From positions 1,984,001 through 2,048,000 of the forward strand of contig OZ243038.1 in assembly GCA_965212005.1 (NCBI GenBank): 64,000 nucleotides of DNA. The letters run 5' to 3'. The notes below the pieces were generated by a model that ran no database searches, was not told where the DNA came from, and saw only the letters and a program-made list of their open reading frames with translations. This stretch comes from G965212005 sp965212005 (GTDB lineage: Bacteria > Pseudomonadota > Gammaproteobacteria > Porifericomitales > Porifericomitaceae). Below, piece after piece: positions 34,435 to 42,337 of the stretch. The number at the start of each line of letters is the position of its first letter. The stretch's first letter is position 1. Made by a program: the position numbers and the translations under genes.

Positions 34435-35807
34435 ACGGGAGTCGGATGTACCCGCTCCACCTGCAGTTCCGCGCTGCCACGGTGCAGTTGGGCCTGAAGC
34501 CGCTCTCCTGGTTTTAGTTGCGCCGCGTCGCGCAGAATCTGCCTCTGCTGCGGTCGTTTCAGAATGGCGTAGCCGCGTTCCAGCACACTGAGCGGGCTAA
34601 CCGCTTCCAGCATGCGCTGAAGCTGAAGCAGAGTCTCGCCGCGCTGGTGCAGTTCCCGTTCGATGCCGTGTTGCAGGCGTTGTGCCAGCACTGCGCAGTG
34701 CTGGGCGGCGTCAGTCAGCCGTCGCTGCGGGTTCAGCACGCCGATGCGCATGTGCCATTCATCCAAGAGCTGCCTCCATTCCCGCAACAGGTAATCCCAC
34801 GCTCGTTCCATGCGCATGCTTAACTCATCGCAGCGCTGTTGCAGGCTGCCTATAACATGTCTCGGGTCATGCAGTTGCTGCTGCAACCGCGTGACTTGGC
34901 GCTTTTTCTCCTGCAGCGTCGCCGCCACCTGCCGGGCCAGCCGTTCCTGGTGCTTTTGCAGGCGGGAGTAAAACTCCTGCGCCGAGGGACTGAGCAACTC
35001 CGCGGCGGCTGACGGAGTGGGCGCTCGCCGATCGGCGACGAAATCGGCGATGGTGAAATCCACTTCGTGCCCCACCCCACTGACCACCGGCAGGGGACAG
35101 TCGTATATGGCCCGGGCTACACGCTCCTCGTTGAAAGGCCACAAATCCTCCAGCGAGCCGCCACCGCGCGTCAGGATCAATGCGTCGCACTCAGCCCGCA
35201 GCTGCGCGATCTGAAACGCCCGTTCGATCTCGCCGGCAGCCTCTGCGCCCTGTACCGGGACCGGGTAGAGGATCACCCGTATCATTGGAAAGCGGCGCCG
35301 CAGCACGCTCAGCACGTCCCGCACTGCGGCCCCGGTCGGTGAGCTGATGATGCCCACCGTGCCGGGAAAGACGGGCAGGGGGCGTTTGTGTTGTTCCTCA
35401 AATAAGCCTTCTTGTTGCAGCTTGCGCTTGAGCGCCTCGAACGCCAAGTGCAGGTCTCCGATCCCGGCCGGTCGCATATCCTCCGCTACCAGCTGGCATT
35501 CCCCCCGCAGTTCGTACAGGCTGATCCGTCCTTGCACCAGCACTTGTAGGCCTCGCTCAGGGTTGAAGCTCAGCCTGTTGCTTTTGTTGCGAAACATGAC
35601 GCAGCGCAGTTGTGCGGCATCATCTTTGATCGTGAAGTAGACGTGTCCCGAAGAGGGCCGCGCCAAGTTGGATATTTCTCCCCGGACCCACAAGAGATCA
35701 AAGCAATCCTCCAGGGTGTTGCGTACCTGCCGATTCAGGCGGCTGACGGTAAACACTCCGGTTTCCGGATCCGCGCCGGGCAAGGGCAATAGTTCTGATG
35801 AATTCAT
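34422..35807 (-). CDS. xseA: Exodeoxyribonuclease VII large subunit
   Basis: 461 residues. An N-terminal OB fold (FTVSRLNRQVRNTLEDCF, VRGEISNLARPSSGHVYFTIKDDAAQLRCVMF) is followed by the catalytic core (GIISSPTGAAVRDVLSVLRRRFP, LTRGGGSLEDLWPFNEERVARA, VSGVGHEVDFTIADFVADRRAPTPSAAAELL) and a long coiled-coil arm. It degrades single-stranded DNA with XseB, which is not in the window. It is divergent from guaB, as in E. coli. Confidence 0.95.
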   Translation of the reverse strand: MNSSELLPLPGADPETGVFTVSRLNRQVRNTLEDCFDLLWVRGEISNLARPSSGHVYFTIKDDAAQLRCVMFRNKSNRLSFNPERGLQVLVQGRISLYELRGECQLVAEDMRPAGIGDLHLAFEALKRKLQQEGLFEEQHKRPLPVFPGTVGIISSPTGAAVRDVLSVLRRRFPMIRVILYPVPVQGAEAAGEIERAFQIAQLRAECDALILTRGGGSLEDLWPFNEERVARAIYDCPLPVVSGVGHEVDFTIADFVADRRAPTPSAAAELLSPSAQEFYSRLQKHQERLARQVAATLQEKKRQVTRLQQQLHDPRHVIGSLQQRCDELSMRMERAWDYLLREWRQLLDEWHMRIGVLNPQRRLTDAAQHCAVLAQRLQHGIERELHQRGETLLQLQRMLEAVSPLSVLERGYAILKRPQQRQILRDAAQLKPGERLQAQLHRGSAELQVERVHPTPVQKE

Positions 35808-35834
35808 GCGGGTGAATGGTTTCTTGGAGATCGT

Positions 35835-35865
35835 TTTACCGGAAAGCGGCAGATTACATTATAAT
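35835..35865 (+). promoter_or_regulatory. Putative guaB promoter
   Basis: A perfect TATAAT at 35860-35865 is preceded by TTTACC (35835-35840, 19-base spacing) or TTACCG (35836-35841, 18-base spacing). It lies in the 75-bp xseA-guaB divergent region. The mRNA leader would be only about ten bases, leaving little room for a ribosome site before the first TTG. Confidence 0.5.
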
Positions 35866-35882
35866 CCGGCCTTCCACAGATC

Positions 35883-37373
35883 TTGGCACAAAGCACTACT
35901 CAATTGAAGCTATACCAAGCAGACTCGGCCCTGACCTTCGATGACGTGCTGCTGCTGCCCGGCTATTCTGAAGTGCTCCCGGAGCAGACTCGGCTGGAAA
36001 GTCCCCTGGTCCGCGATATCCGCCTCAATATTCCGATTATGTCTGCCGCCATGGACACCGTTACCGAGGCGCGTCTGGCGATCGCGCTGGCCCAGGCCGG
36101 CGGCATTGGCATCATTCACAAGAACATGAGCATCGAGCGGCAGGTTGCCGAAGTCAGGCAGGTCAAGAAATTTGAAAGTGGCGTGGTCCGGGATCCCTTT
36201 ACCGTCGGCCCGCAGGCCAGCATCGGCCAGGTGCTGGAATTGACCCGGGCGCACAACGTTTCCGGGGTGCCGGTGGTGGAAGACGGGCAACCGGTAGGCA
36301 TCGTCACCAACCGGGATCTGCGCTTCGAGTCCCGTCTCCAGCAGCCGGTCTCGACCGTCATGACCCCGCGCGAGCGCCTGGTGACTGTGCGGGAAGGGAC
36401 CGACAGTGAGGAGATTATCCGCTTGCTGCATAAGCACCGGATCGAGAAGGTGCTGGTAGTGGATGCCGACTTTCGGCTGTGTGGCCTGGTGACGGTCAAG
36501 GACATCCTCAAGGCCCGGGAATATCCGCATTCCTGCAAGGATCAGGCGGAACAGTTGCGCACCGGAGCGGCGATCGGAGTGGGAAAAGACAGCCGGGAGC
36601 GCACGGACGCCCTGGTGGCTGCCGGCGTGGACGTGCTGGTGGTGGATACCGCGCACGGTCATTCCCGTAAGGTACTGGAGATGGTGTCCTGGATTTGCGG
36701 TAAGTATCCCGATACCCCGGTCATCGCTGGCAACGTGGCAACGGCTGAAGGCGCGCTGGCCCTGGTCGATGCGGGTGCGGATGCGGTAAAGGTAGGGATT
36801 GGCCCCGGTTCGATCTGCACAACGCGGGTGGTGACCGGCGTCGGGGTACCGCAAATGTCCGCCATAGCTGCGGTCGCCCGAGCGCTGGCGGACCGCCCGC
36901 AGTCGCTGATCTCTGATGGAGGCATCCGCTTCTCCGGGGATATCGCCAAAGCTCTGGCCGCCGGAGCCCACAGCGTCATGCTCGGCGGCCTGCTGGCCGG
37001 TACCGAGGAAGCCCCGGGCGAGATCGAACTCTACCAGGGACGCACCTATAAGTCCTATCGCGGCATGGGTTCGCTGGGGGCGATGTCTGAACAATACAGT
37101 TCCGCTGACCGCTATTTCCAGGAAGGGGGCGAATTGGGCAAGCTGGTGCCGGAGGGTATCGAGGGCCGCGTGCCCTACAAGGGCAGCGTGAGCTCCTTGT
37201 TGCAGCAATTGCTCGGGGGGTTGCGATCGGCACTGGGGTACACCGGTTGCCAGGACCTGGGGGAGTTGCGTACCAAAGCCCGCTTCGTGCGCCAGAGCTT
37301 GTCCGGTTGGCGCGAGAGTCACGTGCACGACGTGGCTATCACCAAGGAGCCGCCAAACTATCATTGGGATTAA
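35883..37373 (+). CDS. guaB: IMP dehydrogenase
   Basis: 496 residues. The (beta/alpha)8 barrel starts with ALTFDDVLLLPGYSEVLP and has the catalytic Cys loop in GPGSICTTRVVTGVG and the flap motif in YKSYRGMGSLGAM. Two CBS domains are inserted (VGPQASIGQVLELTRAHNVSGVPVVED and VREGTDSEEIIRLLHKHRIEKVLVVD). It converts IMP to XMP in guanine nucleotide synthesis. No ATG is available upstream of the conserved start; TTG at 35883 or 35904 must be used, neither with a clear ribosome site. Confidence 0.96.
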   Translation: MAQSTTQLKLYQADSALTFDDVLLLPGYSEVLPEQTRLESPLVRDIRLNIPIMSAAMDTVTEARLAIALAQAGGIGIIHKNMSIERQVAEVRQVKKFESGVVRDPFTVGPQASIGQVLELTRAHNVSGVPVVEDGQPVGIVTNRDLRFESRLQQPVSTVMTPRERLVTVREGTDSEEIIRLLHKHRIEKVLVVDADFRLCGLVTVKDILKAREYPHSCKDQAEQLRTGAAIGVGKDSRERTDALVAAGVDVLVVDTAHGHSRKVLEMVSWICGKYPDTPVIAGNVATAEGALALVDAGADAVKVGIGPGSICTTRVVTGVGVPQMSAIAAVARALADRPQSLISDGGIRFSGDIAKALAAGAHSVMLGGLLAGTEEAPGEIELYQGRTYKSYRGMGSLGAMSEQYSSADRYFQEGGELGKLVPEGIEGRVPYKGSVSSLLQQLLGGLRSALGYTGCQDLGELRTKARFVRQSLSGWRESHVHDVAITKEPPNYHWD

Positions 37374-37469
37374 CCGGGCGGATGCCACAAAACCCGTCTA
37401 TCAGCCCGCTGAAGCTTTCCTCGTTGGTTGAGCCACCGTCCTGGCTTCCAGGTCTTATTGCCTTCGCGG

Positions 37470-37502
37470 CCGCATCACCTGGGAAGTCCGTGCGGGTTTT
37501 TT
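37470..37502 (+). terminator. Possible Rho-independent terminator after guaB
   Basis: CCGCA (37470-37474) pairs with TGCGG (37491-37495) and is followed by G and six T (37497-37502), in the 168-bp spacer between guaB and guaA. The stem is short and the loop long (16 bases), so it may be an attenuating or partial terminator. Confidence 0.4.
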
Positions 37503-37541
37503 GTGTGTCAACGGCGCGAGCGGCGAATCATCCGGTGAACG

Positions 37542-39152
37542 ATGCAGCCTGAGCCGTTGCCGCCGGCCGTCTCCCCGGTCGGCTCGATTGCCGCTGGGCA
37601 CGAATGGGTACTGATCCTCGATTTTGGCTCTCAGTACACTCAGCTCATTGCCCGGCGCGTACGCGAGGCGGGCGTGTATTGCGAAATCCATCCCTGTGAC
37701 GCAGATCTGGAGCATTTGCGCGCCTGCCCACCCCGGGCCCTGATCCTGTCCGGTGGACCGGCATCCGTGCCGGAATCCGGGCAGGATCGGCGCGCGCCGC
37801 AATGGGTCTTCGATCTGAACGTGCCGTTGCTTGGGATCTGTTATGGCATGCAAGTCATGGCGGTACAGTTGGGAGGCCAGGTGGAGCGCAGCCGCCACCG
37901 GGAGTTTGGGCCTGCCCAGGTGCGTGCCCGCGGTCACTCCCCGTTGTTGGAAGGGCTGCAGGACCAGGACAATGCACAAGGCCATGGCCTGCTTGACGTG
38001 TGGATGAGTCACGGCGACCGGGTCAGCACCTTGCCGCCCGGGTTTAAGCGTATCTGCTCCAGTTCCGATTCCCCGATCGCCGGTATGGCCGAGGAAGAGC
38101 GGGGCTGGTATGGCCTGCAGTTTCATCCCGAGGTGACCCATACCCGACAGGGCACGCAGATCTTACAGCGCTTTTTGCGCCGTATCAGCGGCTGCCAGGC
38201 ACAGTGGGTGGCGCAAAGCATTATCCCCCGCCTGATCGAGGAGATCCGCCGCCAGGTAGGTTCTGAACGAGTGCTGCTCGCGCTTTCCGGGGGAGTCGAC
38301 TCGATGGTGCTTGGCGCTTTGCTAAAGCAGGCGATCGGCGAGCAACTCGAATGCATCCTGGTGGACACCGGCCTGCTGCGCCAGGGCGAAGCAGACCAGG
38401 TCTGTGCACTCTGTGCACGACTGCAGATGCACGTTCGCCGAGTTCAGGCCGAAAGCTGTTTTCTACGCGGGCTACAGGGCATCACCGACGCGGAGCAGAA
38501 ACGCCGCGTGATCGGAAGGCTGTTCATTGAGGTATTTGAGCGGGAAGCCGGACGCATGAAAGACGTTCAATGGTTGGCCCAGGGCACGATCTATCCCGAC
38601 GTGATCGAATCCTCGGGCTCCAGCAAGTCGCGGCTCATCAAGTCCCATCACAACGTCGGCGGCCTCCCGGAGCGCATGAAGCTCAGGCTGTTGGAACCAT
38701 TGCGCGAATTGTTCAAGGACGAAATACGCCGCATTGGCCGGCACCTGGGGTTGCCGCCCGAATTGATCGCCCGTCACCCGTTTCCGGGCCCCGGCCTGGG
38801 CGTGCGCATCCTGGGCGAAGTTCAGCGGGAATACATTGACCGGCTGCGCCAAGCCGACGTGATCTTTCTGGAGGAATTGCGCCGCGCCGATCTCTACCGG
38901 AAACTGAGCCAGGCCTTCGCCGTATTTCTGCCGGTGCGCACGGTGGGGGTGCAGGGCGACAACCGCTGCTACGAACACGTGATCGCGCTGCGCGCCGTTG
39001 AGACCACGGACTTCATGACCGCCAGCTGGGCACAGTTGCCGGCACCGCTCCTGGACACAGTGGCAAGCCGCATCATTAACGAAGTGAGTGGTATTGCCCG
39101 CGTCGTCTACGATATCTCCAACAAACCCCCCGCCACCATAGAGTGGGAGTAG
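37542..39152 (+). CDS. guaA: GMP synthase (glutamine-hydrolysing)
   Basis: 536 residues. The class I glutamine amidotransferase domain has Cys in GICYGMQVMA and His-Glu in QFHPEVTH. The ATP pyrophosphatase domain has the P-loop LALSGGVDSMVLGALL. The C-terminal dimerisation domain ends in RVVYDISNKPPATIEWE, the invariant GuaA C-terminus. It makes GMP from XMP. The accessory region begins directly after the stop codon; the guaA 3' end is a known chromosomal target of integrative elements in other bacteria. Confidence 0.96.
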   Translation: MQPEPLPPAVSPVGSIAAGHEWVLILDFGSQYTQLIARRVREAGVYCEIHPCDADLEHLRACPPRALILSGGPASVPESGQDRRAPQWVFDLNVPLLGICYGMQVMAVQLGGQVERSRHREFGPAQVRARGHSPLLEGLQDQDNAQGHGLLDVWMSHGDRVSTLPPGFKRICSSSDSPIAGMAEEERGWYGLQFHPEVTHTRQGTQILQRFLRRISGCQAQWVAQSIIPRLIEEIRRQVGSERVLLALSGGVDSMVLGALLKQAIGEQLECILVDTGLLRQGEADQVCALCARLQMHVRRVQAESCFLRGLQGITDAEQKRRVIGRLFIEVFEREAGRMKDVQWLAQGTIYPDVIESSGSSKSRLIKSHHNVGGLPERMKLRLLEPLRELFKDEIRRIGRHLGLPPELIARHPFPGPGLGVRILGEVQREYIDRLRQADVIFLEELRRADLYRKLSQAFAVFLPVRTVGVQGDNRCYEHVIALRAVETTDFMTASWAQLPAPLLDTVASRIINEVSGIARVVYDISNKPPATIEWE

Positions 39153-39184
39153 TTGTTGTGTTATGTTTGATCTTTATAATTATA

Positions 39185-39191
39185 GTTAGGT
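39185..39191 (+). other. Integron-type core site at left end of cassette array
   Basis: GTTAGGT fits the GTTRRRY recombination core (cut after the first G) and lies 7 bases before the first cassette gene. No attC hairpin or attI-like region precedes it, only 32 AT-rich bases after the guaA stop. It marks where the first cassette joins chromosomal DNA. Confidence 0.5.
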
Positions 39192-39197
39192 GCCATT

Positions 39198-39617
39198 GTG
39201 CTTCCACCTAGAATTCTTCTCGTTGGCCTGCTCGTTACCAGATGTGGCGAGGCATTTGATTCGGAGTACGCTGATTTGACTGCAGTTCGCGAAGATGGAG
39301 CGATTTATCGAGGATGGGTGCCAGCCTGGATACCAGAATCGGCGACGGAGATTCAGGAGACCCATGATAACTCTACGAACCAGCAAATGCTGGCTGCTAC
39401 GTACAGTGAAGCGGACCCAGTTGGCTGGAAGGACCACTGCGAACAGATTGACCCATCTGACGCGCCGTCCCCGCCGTTCAAGCGTCGCTGGTGGCCTCCC
39501 GATGTTCCGGCTAAACAGTCGTCAGTGTATCGTCACGCGTTCTTTAAATGCGGTGCAAGAGCCTATGCTGCGTGGGGCCAAGGAAAGTTCTATTTCTGGA
39601 GACCATATAGCTCCTAA
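39198..39617 (+). CDS. Gene-cassette ORF 1, hypothetical lipoprotein-like protein
   Basis: 139 residues, GTG start 7 bases inside the cassette boundary. The N-terminus PRILLVGLLVTRCGEAF resembles a short lipoprotein signal with a Cys at position 16. The body is rich in Trp, Pro and charged residues (YRGWVPAWIPESATEI, RRWWPPDVP) and ends in FYFWRPYSS. No known family is recognised. The stop codon lies inside the attC site that follows, the normal layout of an integron cassette. Confidence 0.6.
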   Translation: MLPPRILLVGLLVTRCGEAFDSEYADLTAVREDGAIYRGWVPAWIPESATEIQETHDNSTNQQMLAATYSEADPVGWKDHCEQIDPSDAPSPPFKRRWWPPDVPAKQSSVYRHAFFKCGARAYAAWGQGKFYFWRPYSS

Positions 39618-39675
39618 CAAGGCGCTCAAGCGGGACAAAGCACTGCGCGCTTTGCCCCTTAGCTGAGCGTTAGGC
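39612..39675 (+). repeat. attC recombination site 1
   Basis: It is bounded by TCCTAAC (39612-39618) and GTTAGGC (39669-39675). Internal imperfect complementarity pairs GCGCTCA with TGAGCG and CGGGACAAAG with CTTTGCCCC, giving the folded bottom-strand structure used by integron integrases. Length is 64 bp, typical of short attC sites. Confidence 0.85.
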
Positions 39676-39682
39676 GCTAAAT

Positions 39683-40099
39683 ATGGCAGATACTCGCATT
39701 CAAAAGCAATGCGAACTGTGGATTGTCAACAAATGGTTGCCAGAACAATACGGTCGCGAATTTTCTGCTGAAAGGTTGAAAATGCAAGGACGAGGAAAGT
39801 TTGAGTTTGATGCTGTTAGCGATAATAGAGAAATTGTTGGAAACGTATCTACCGCATCGGCTTCCACTCATACGGGTGGTAGGGCCCCTGGTAAGACATC
39901 TAAACTACGGGCTGATTGCTTAATGTTGGCACTTGTATCAGCCACAACAAAACTAATGCTGTTAACCGAATCAGATATGGCTGAATTTGCTTTGAAGGAG
40001 CAGCAAGGGGGCCGTTTACCTTTGGACATTCAGATATGCCATGTTAAGTTACCCTTAGAGTTAAGGGACCAGTTATCGAGAGCAAGAACAATTGCATAA
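39683..40099 (+). CDS. Gene-cassette ORF 2, hypothetical protein
   Basis: 138 residues, ATG start 8 bases after the attC 1 core. Features seen: FEFDAVSDNREIVGNVSTASAS, then GKTSKLRADCLMLALVSATTKLMLLTESDMAEF. The alternating hydrophobic/acidic layout (E-F-D-A-V-S, then a strand and K-L-R-A-D-C) is reminiscent of nuclease-like alpha/beta folds, but a proper D-(E/D)xK centre is not visible. No function is assigned. It is followed by attC site 2, so the gene is a mobile cassette. Confidence 0.6.
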   Translation: MADTRIQKQCELWIVNKWLPEQYGREFSAERLKMQGRGKFEFDAVSDNREIVGNVSTASASTHTGGRAPGKTSKLRADCLMLALVSATTKLMLLTESDMAEFALKEQQGGRLPLDIQICHVKLPLELRDQLSRARTIA

Positions 40100-40117
40100 A
40101 AAGAAGTCAGATCACGC

Positions 40118-40190
40118 GCCTAACAAAGGCATGCAGTCGGGCAGACAAACCGCTACGCGGTTTTTCTTCCGCTGATGCCAGGCGTTAGCC
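40118..40190 (+). repeat. attC recombination site 2
   Basis: It is bounded by GCCTAAC (40118-40124) and GTTAGCC (40184-40190), 73 bp. The arms GGCATGCAG/CTGATGCC and AAACCGC/GCGGTTT pair around CTAC. This is a canonical attC hairpin with the typical TAACAAAGGC start. Confidence 0.9.
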
Positions 40191-40206
40191 GTACGAAGGA
40201 AATTAA

Positions 40207-40851
40207 ATGGAACGTAACAAACACACCCTAAACCCCTGGATTTCTATGTGGACTAAACCACGTTCCACAATTCAGCAGATAGTTGACGCAAACCCAGAAC
40301 ATTTGGTTTGGAGATTGGCAGCTATTTTAGGATTCTCCGACGTACTGGATATCGCCGTTACGATAAGCATGGGAGATAATTTGGGGTGGCCCACTATATT
40401 TCTCATCGCCGTAATTGCTGGGCCGATTTTGGGCGTAATTTATCTATATATAGGGAGCGCGTTAATTTGCTGGACTGGACACTGGATCGGCGGTAAAGCA
40501 TCGTCACAGAATATTCGGGCTGCGTTCGTATGGTCTGGCGTACCGATAATTTGGAGCCTAATACTCTGGATTCCTCAGCTTGCACTATTGGGCCAAGAAT
40601 TATTCACTACCGAGACCCCGATTATTGATGCGACCCCGTTATTAGCATACATTTTGTTAGGATTCGTTGCGATTGAAACAATAATTGCCATTTGGGCAAT
40701 TGTTGTGTTCCTGAAATGCTTAGGCCAAGTTCAAGGTTTCTCCGCATGGAAAGCTCTAGGAAATGGCGTTCTCGCTACTCTAGTCATCATTCTTCCCATT
40801 GCAATCATCTCTTTTGGCTTCATAGTTGGTTGGTTTGACAGAATGAGATGA
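40207..40851 (+). CDS. Gene-cassette ORF 3, YIP1-family membrane protein
   Basis: 214 residues with five membrane helices. LNPWISMWTKPRSTIQQIVDANPEH at the N-terminus is the signature of bacterial YIP1-domain proteins, which occur often in integron cassettes; their role is unknown. It begins 16 bases after attC 2. The attC that should follow is missing: five bases after the stop an IS3-family remnant begins, so the 3' end of the cassette has been lost. Confidence 0.75.
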   Translation: MERNKHTLNPWISMWTKPRSTIQQIVDANPEHLVWRLAAILGFSDVLDIAVTISMGDNLGWPTIFLIAVIAGPILGVIYLYIGSALICWTGHWIGGKASSQNIRAAFVWSGVPIIWSLILWIPQLALLGQELFTTETPIIDATPLLAYILLGFVAIETIIAIWAIVVFLKCLGQVQGFSAWKALGNGVLATLVIILPIAIISFGFIVGWFDRMR

Positions 40852-40914
40852 GAAGTGGACTCCATCAGTTGGACAGTGATTTCCCATTCTTAAGTGGATA
40901 CTCACTGCCGTGGG

Positions 40915-41028
40915 TCACGCCACCAAGGGAAGCCCTGATGGCAGGTCATAGTAAACTTGATCCGGCGTCTTGCGGTCAAGGCTCATATGGCATCGGCGCT
41001 GATTAAAAAACTCCATCCATTTACCGAT
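40915..41028 (-). pseudogene. Remnant of IS3-family transposase OrfB C-terminus
   Basis: On the minus strand the last 37 or so codons of a DDE transposase can be read (GIGKWMEFFNQRRCHMSL, DRKTPDQVYYDL), ending at the stop at 40915-40917. The rest of the gene is absent. The sequence from 40856 to 40914 is probably the terminal non-coding end of that IS. It differs from the intact IS to its right, so two different elements have been active here. Confidence 0.8.
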
Positions 41029-41041
41029 ACCTGTCGTGGCT

Positions 41042-41080
41042 GTGGTCCGTAAGCACGGCATAGCCAACGGCACGCTGTAT
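41042..41080 (+). repeat. 39-bp copy of the neighbouring IS orfA segment
   Basis: Positions 41042-41080 are identical to 41233-41271 inside orfA of the adjacent IS3 element and abut its left end. The fragment is in the same orientation as orfA and ends with TGTAT where the IS begins. It is too long for chance and indicates a collapsed second copy or an abortive transposition product. Confidence 0.85.
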
Positions 41081-41154
41081 TGACCTTTCCCCCGAAAAGG
41101 TAGCCAGTTTCAAAGAGACTTTTCCCATAGAATCGACCCTATGGAGGTCTCAAA

Positions 41155-41421
41155 ATGAAAGGCAAGCGTTACAGTGAAGAACAGATCATTGGTATTTTGA
41201 AGGAGCATGAAGCTGGAATGCCGACGCAGAACGTGGTCCGTAAGCACGGCATAGCCAACGGCACGCTGTATCGATGGAAAGCGAAGTATGGTGGCATGGA
41301 GGTTTCGGAAGCAAAGCGATTGCGGGCGCTGGAGGCGGAGAATGCGAAGTTGAAGCGATTGTTGGCCGATACCTTGTTGGAAAAGACCGCACTTGAGGAC
41401 GTACTCGGAAAAAAATGGTGA
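41155..41421 (+). CDS. IS3-family transposase OrfA
   Basis: 88 residues. A helix-turn-helix (YSEEQIIGILKEHEAG, VVRKHGIANGTLYRWKAKYGG) is followed by a leucine-zipper-like helix (RLRALEAENAKLKRLLADTLLEK). It binds the IS ends. Near its end A7 at 41409-41415 forms A_AAA_AAA in the OrfA frame, a slippery heptamer that shifts ribosomes by -1 into OrfB to make the OrfAB transposase. Confidence 0.9.
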   Translation: MKGKRYSEEQIIGILKEHEAGMPTQNVVRKHGIANGTLYRWKAKYGGMEVSEAKRLRALEAENAKLKRLLADTLLEKTALEDVLGKKW

Positions 41422-42233
41422 GGCCGGCGCAGCGACGCGGCGCCGTCGTGTATATGCAGTCGGCCTATCCCATGAGTCAACGTAGGGCGTGCCGGCTGGC
41501 GCTACTGAGCCGCAAAGCGGCTGCCTACCAAGCCATTCCACACAATGACGGCGCACTAAAAGAGCGGCTCAAGGAACTGGCCGAGCGCTACCCGCGATAC
41601 GGGTATCTGATGTTGCATGCATTGCTCAAGGCCCAGGGCCTGGTGGTCAACCGCAAACGCACCTATAGACTGTATACAGCGCTCGGCATGCAAATAAGAA
41701 CCAGGCGGCGTAAGAAGCTCCACCAACCTCGGATACCGATGGCATTACCTACCCGGGTGAACGAACGTTGGTCATTGGACTTTGTGCACGACCAATTGGC
41801 GAATGGCCGACGGTTCCGGATCCTAAGCATCATAGATGACTTCTCTCGAAAATGTGTTGGCCAACTGGTTGACACGTCCATCTCCGGCGCTCGTCTGGCG
41901 CGCTATCTGGATGAACTCGCCATGACGCGCTCATTGCCCACCTCGATCGTACTGGACAATGGTCCGGAACTGACCAGCAAGGCCATGTTTTTCTGGGCGC
42001 ACAAAACCAAAGTAAAACTCTGCTTCATCCAGCCTGGGAAACCAACACAAAATGCGTTTGTTGAGAGCTTCAACGGACGCTTCCGTGACGGCTGCCTGAA
42101 TCAACATTGGTTTAGATCGATCAATGATGCCAGGCAGATCATCAACGACTGGCGACATCACTACAACGATGTACGACCACACAGCTCATTGGGCTATCGG
42201 GCACCGACCGTGTTCGAGGCAGAGGCTGCATGA
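41415..42233 (+). CDS. IS3-family transposase OrfB (DDE integrase core)
   Basis: 272 residues. It has an HTH_21-like N-terminal part (KERLKELAERYPRYGYLMLHALLK) and an rve core with catalytic D in RWSLDFVHD, D in IVLDNGPEL and E in NAFVESFNGRFRD. The frame is -1 relative to OrfA, entered at the A7 slip site. All three catalytic acids are present and no stop interrupts it, so the element may still be active. Confidence 0.92.
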   Translation: MVRPAQRRGAVVYMQSAYPMSQRRACRLALLSRKAAAYQAIPHNDGALKERLKELAERYPRYGYLMLHALLKAQGLVVNRKRTYRLYTALGMQIRTRRRKKLHQPRIPMALPTRVNERWSLDFVHDQLANGRRFRILSIIDDFSRKCVGQLVDTSISGARLARYLDELAMTRSLPTSIVLDNGPELTSKAMFFWAHKTKVKLCFIQPGKPTQNAFVESFNGRFRDGCLNQHWFRSINDARQIINDWRHHYNDVRPHSSLGYRAPTVFEAEAA

Positions 42234-42337
42234 TATGATGTTTTTGTCTCTCTTTGAATGGCTACCCAACAGGGGGAAGGTCAGTTTCGCCATGCCTGTT
42301 TAAAATCTTGACAATATTAAGAGTACATAAGTCTATT

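Larger units (their letters stand above)
41081..42283 (+). mobile_element. Complete IS3-family element, IS407-like group
   Basis: About 1203 bp. The left end (TGACCTTTCCCCC...) and the complement of the right end (TGACCTTCCCCCTG...) form imperfect inverted repeats that share GGTAGCCA and TCAAAGAGA segments further in. The ends are TG and CA as in the family. It contains orfA and orfB in a -1 frameshift arrangement. The flanking tetramers GTAT and GTTT are not a clean target duplication, so flanking DNA has been rearranged after insertion. Confidence 0.85.

Noticed and set aside
35910..37388. 492-codon open frame on the minus strand opposite guaB
   Set aside because: It is an exact shadow of guaB; the guaB product has full family motifs, while the antisense product shows none and its length follows from GC-rich codon bias.
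39198..40190. Cassette hairpins considered as a CRISPR or REP array
   Set aside because: Only two structured sites of different sequence exist, each with the RYYYAAC/GTTRRRY cores of attC and one ORF between them; there are no short regular spacers.
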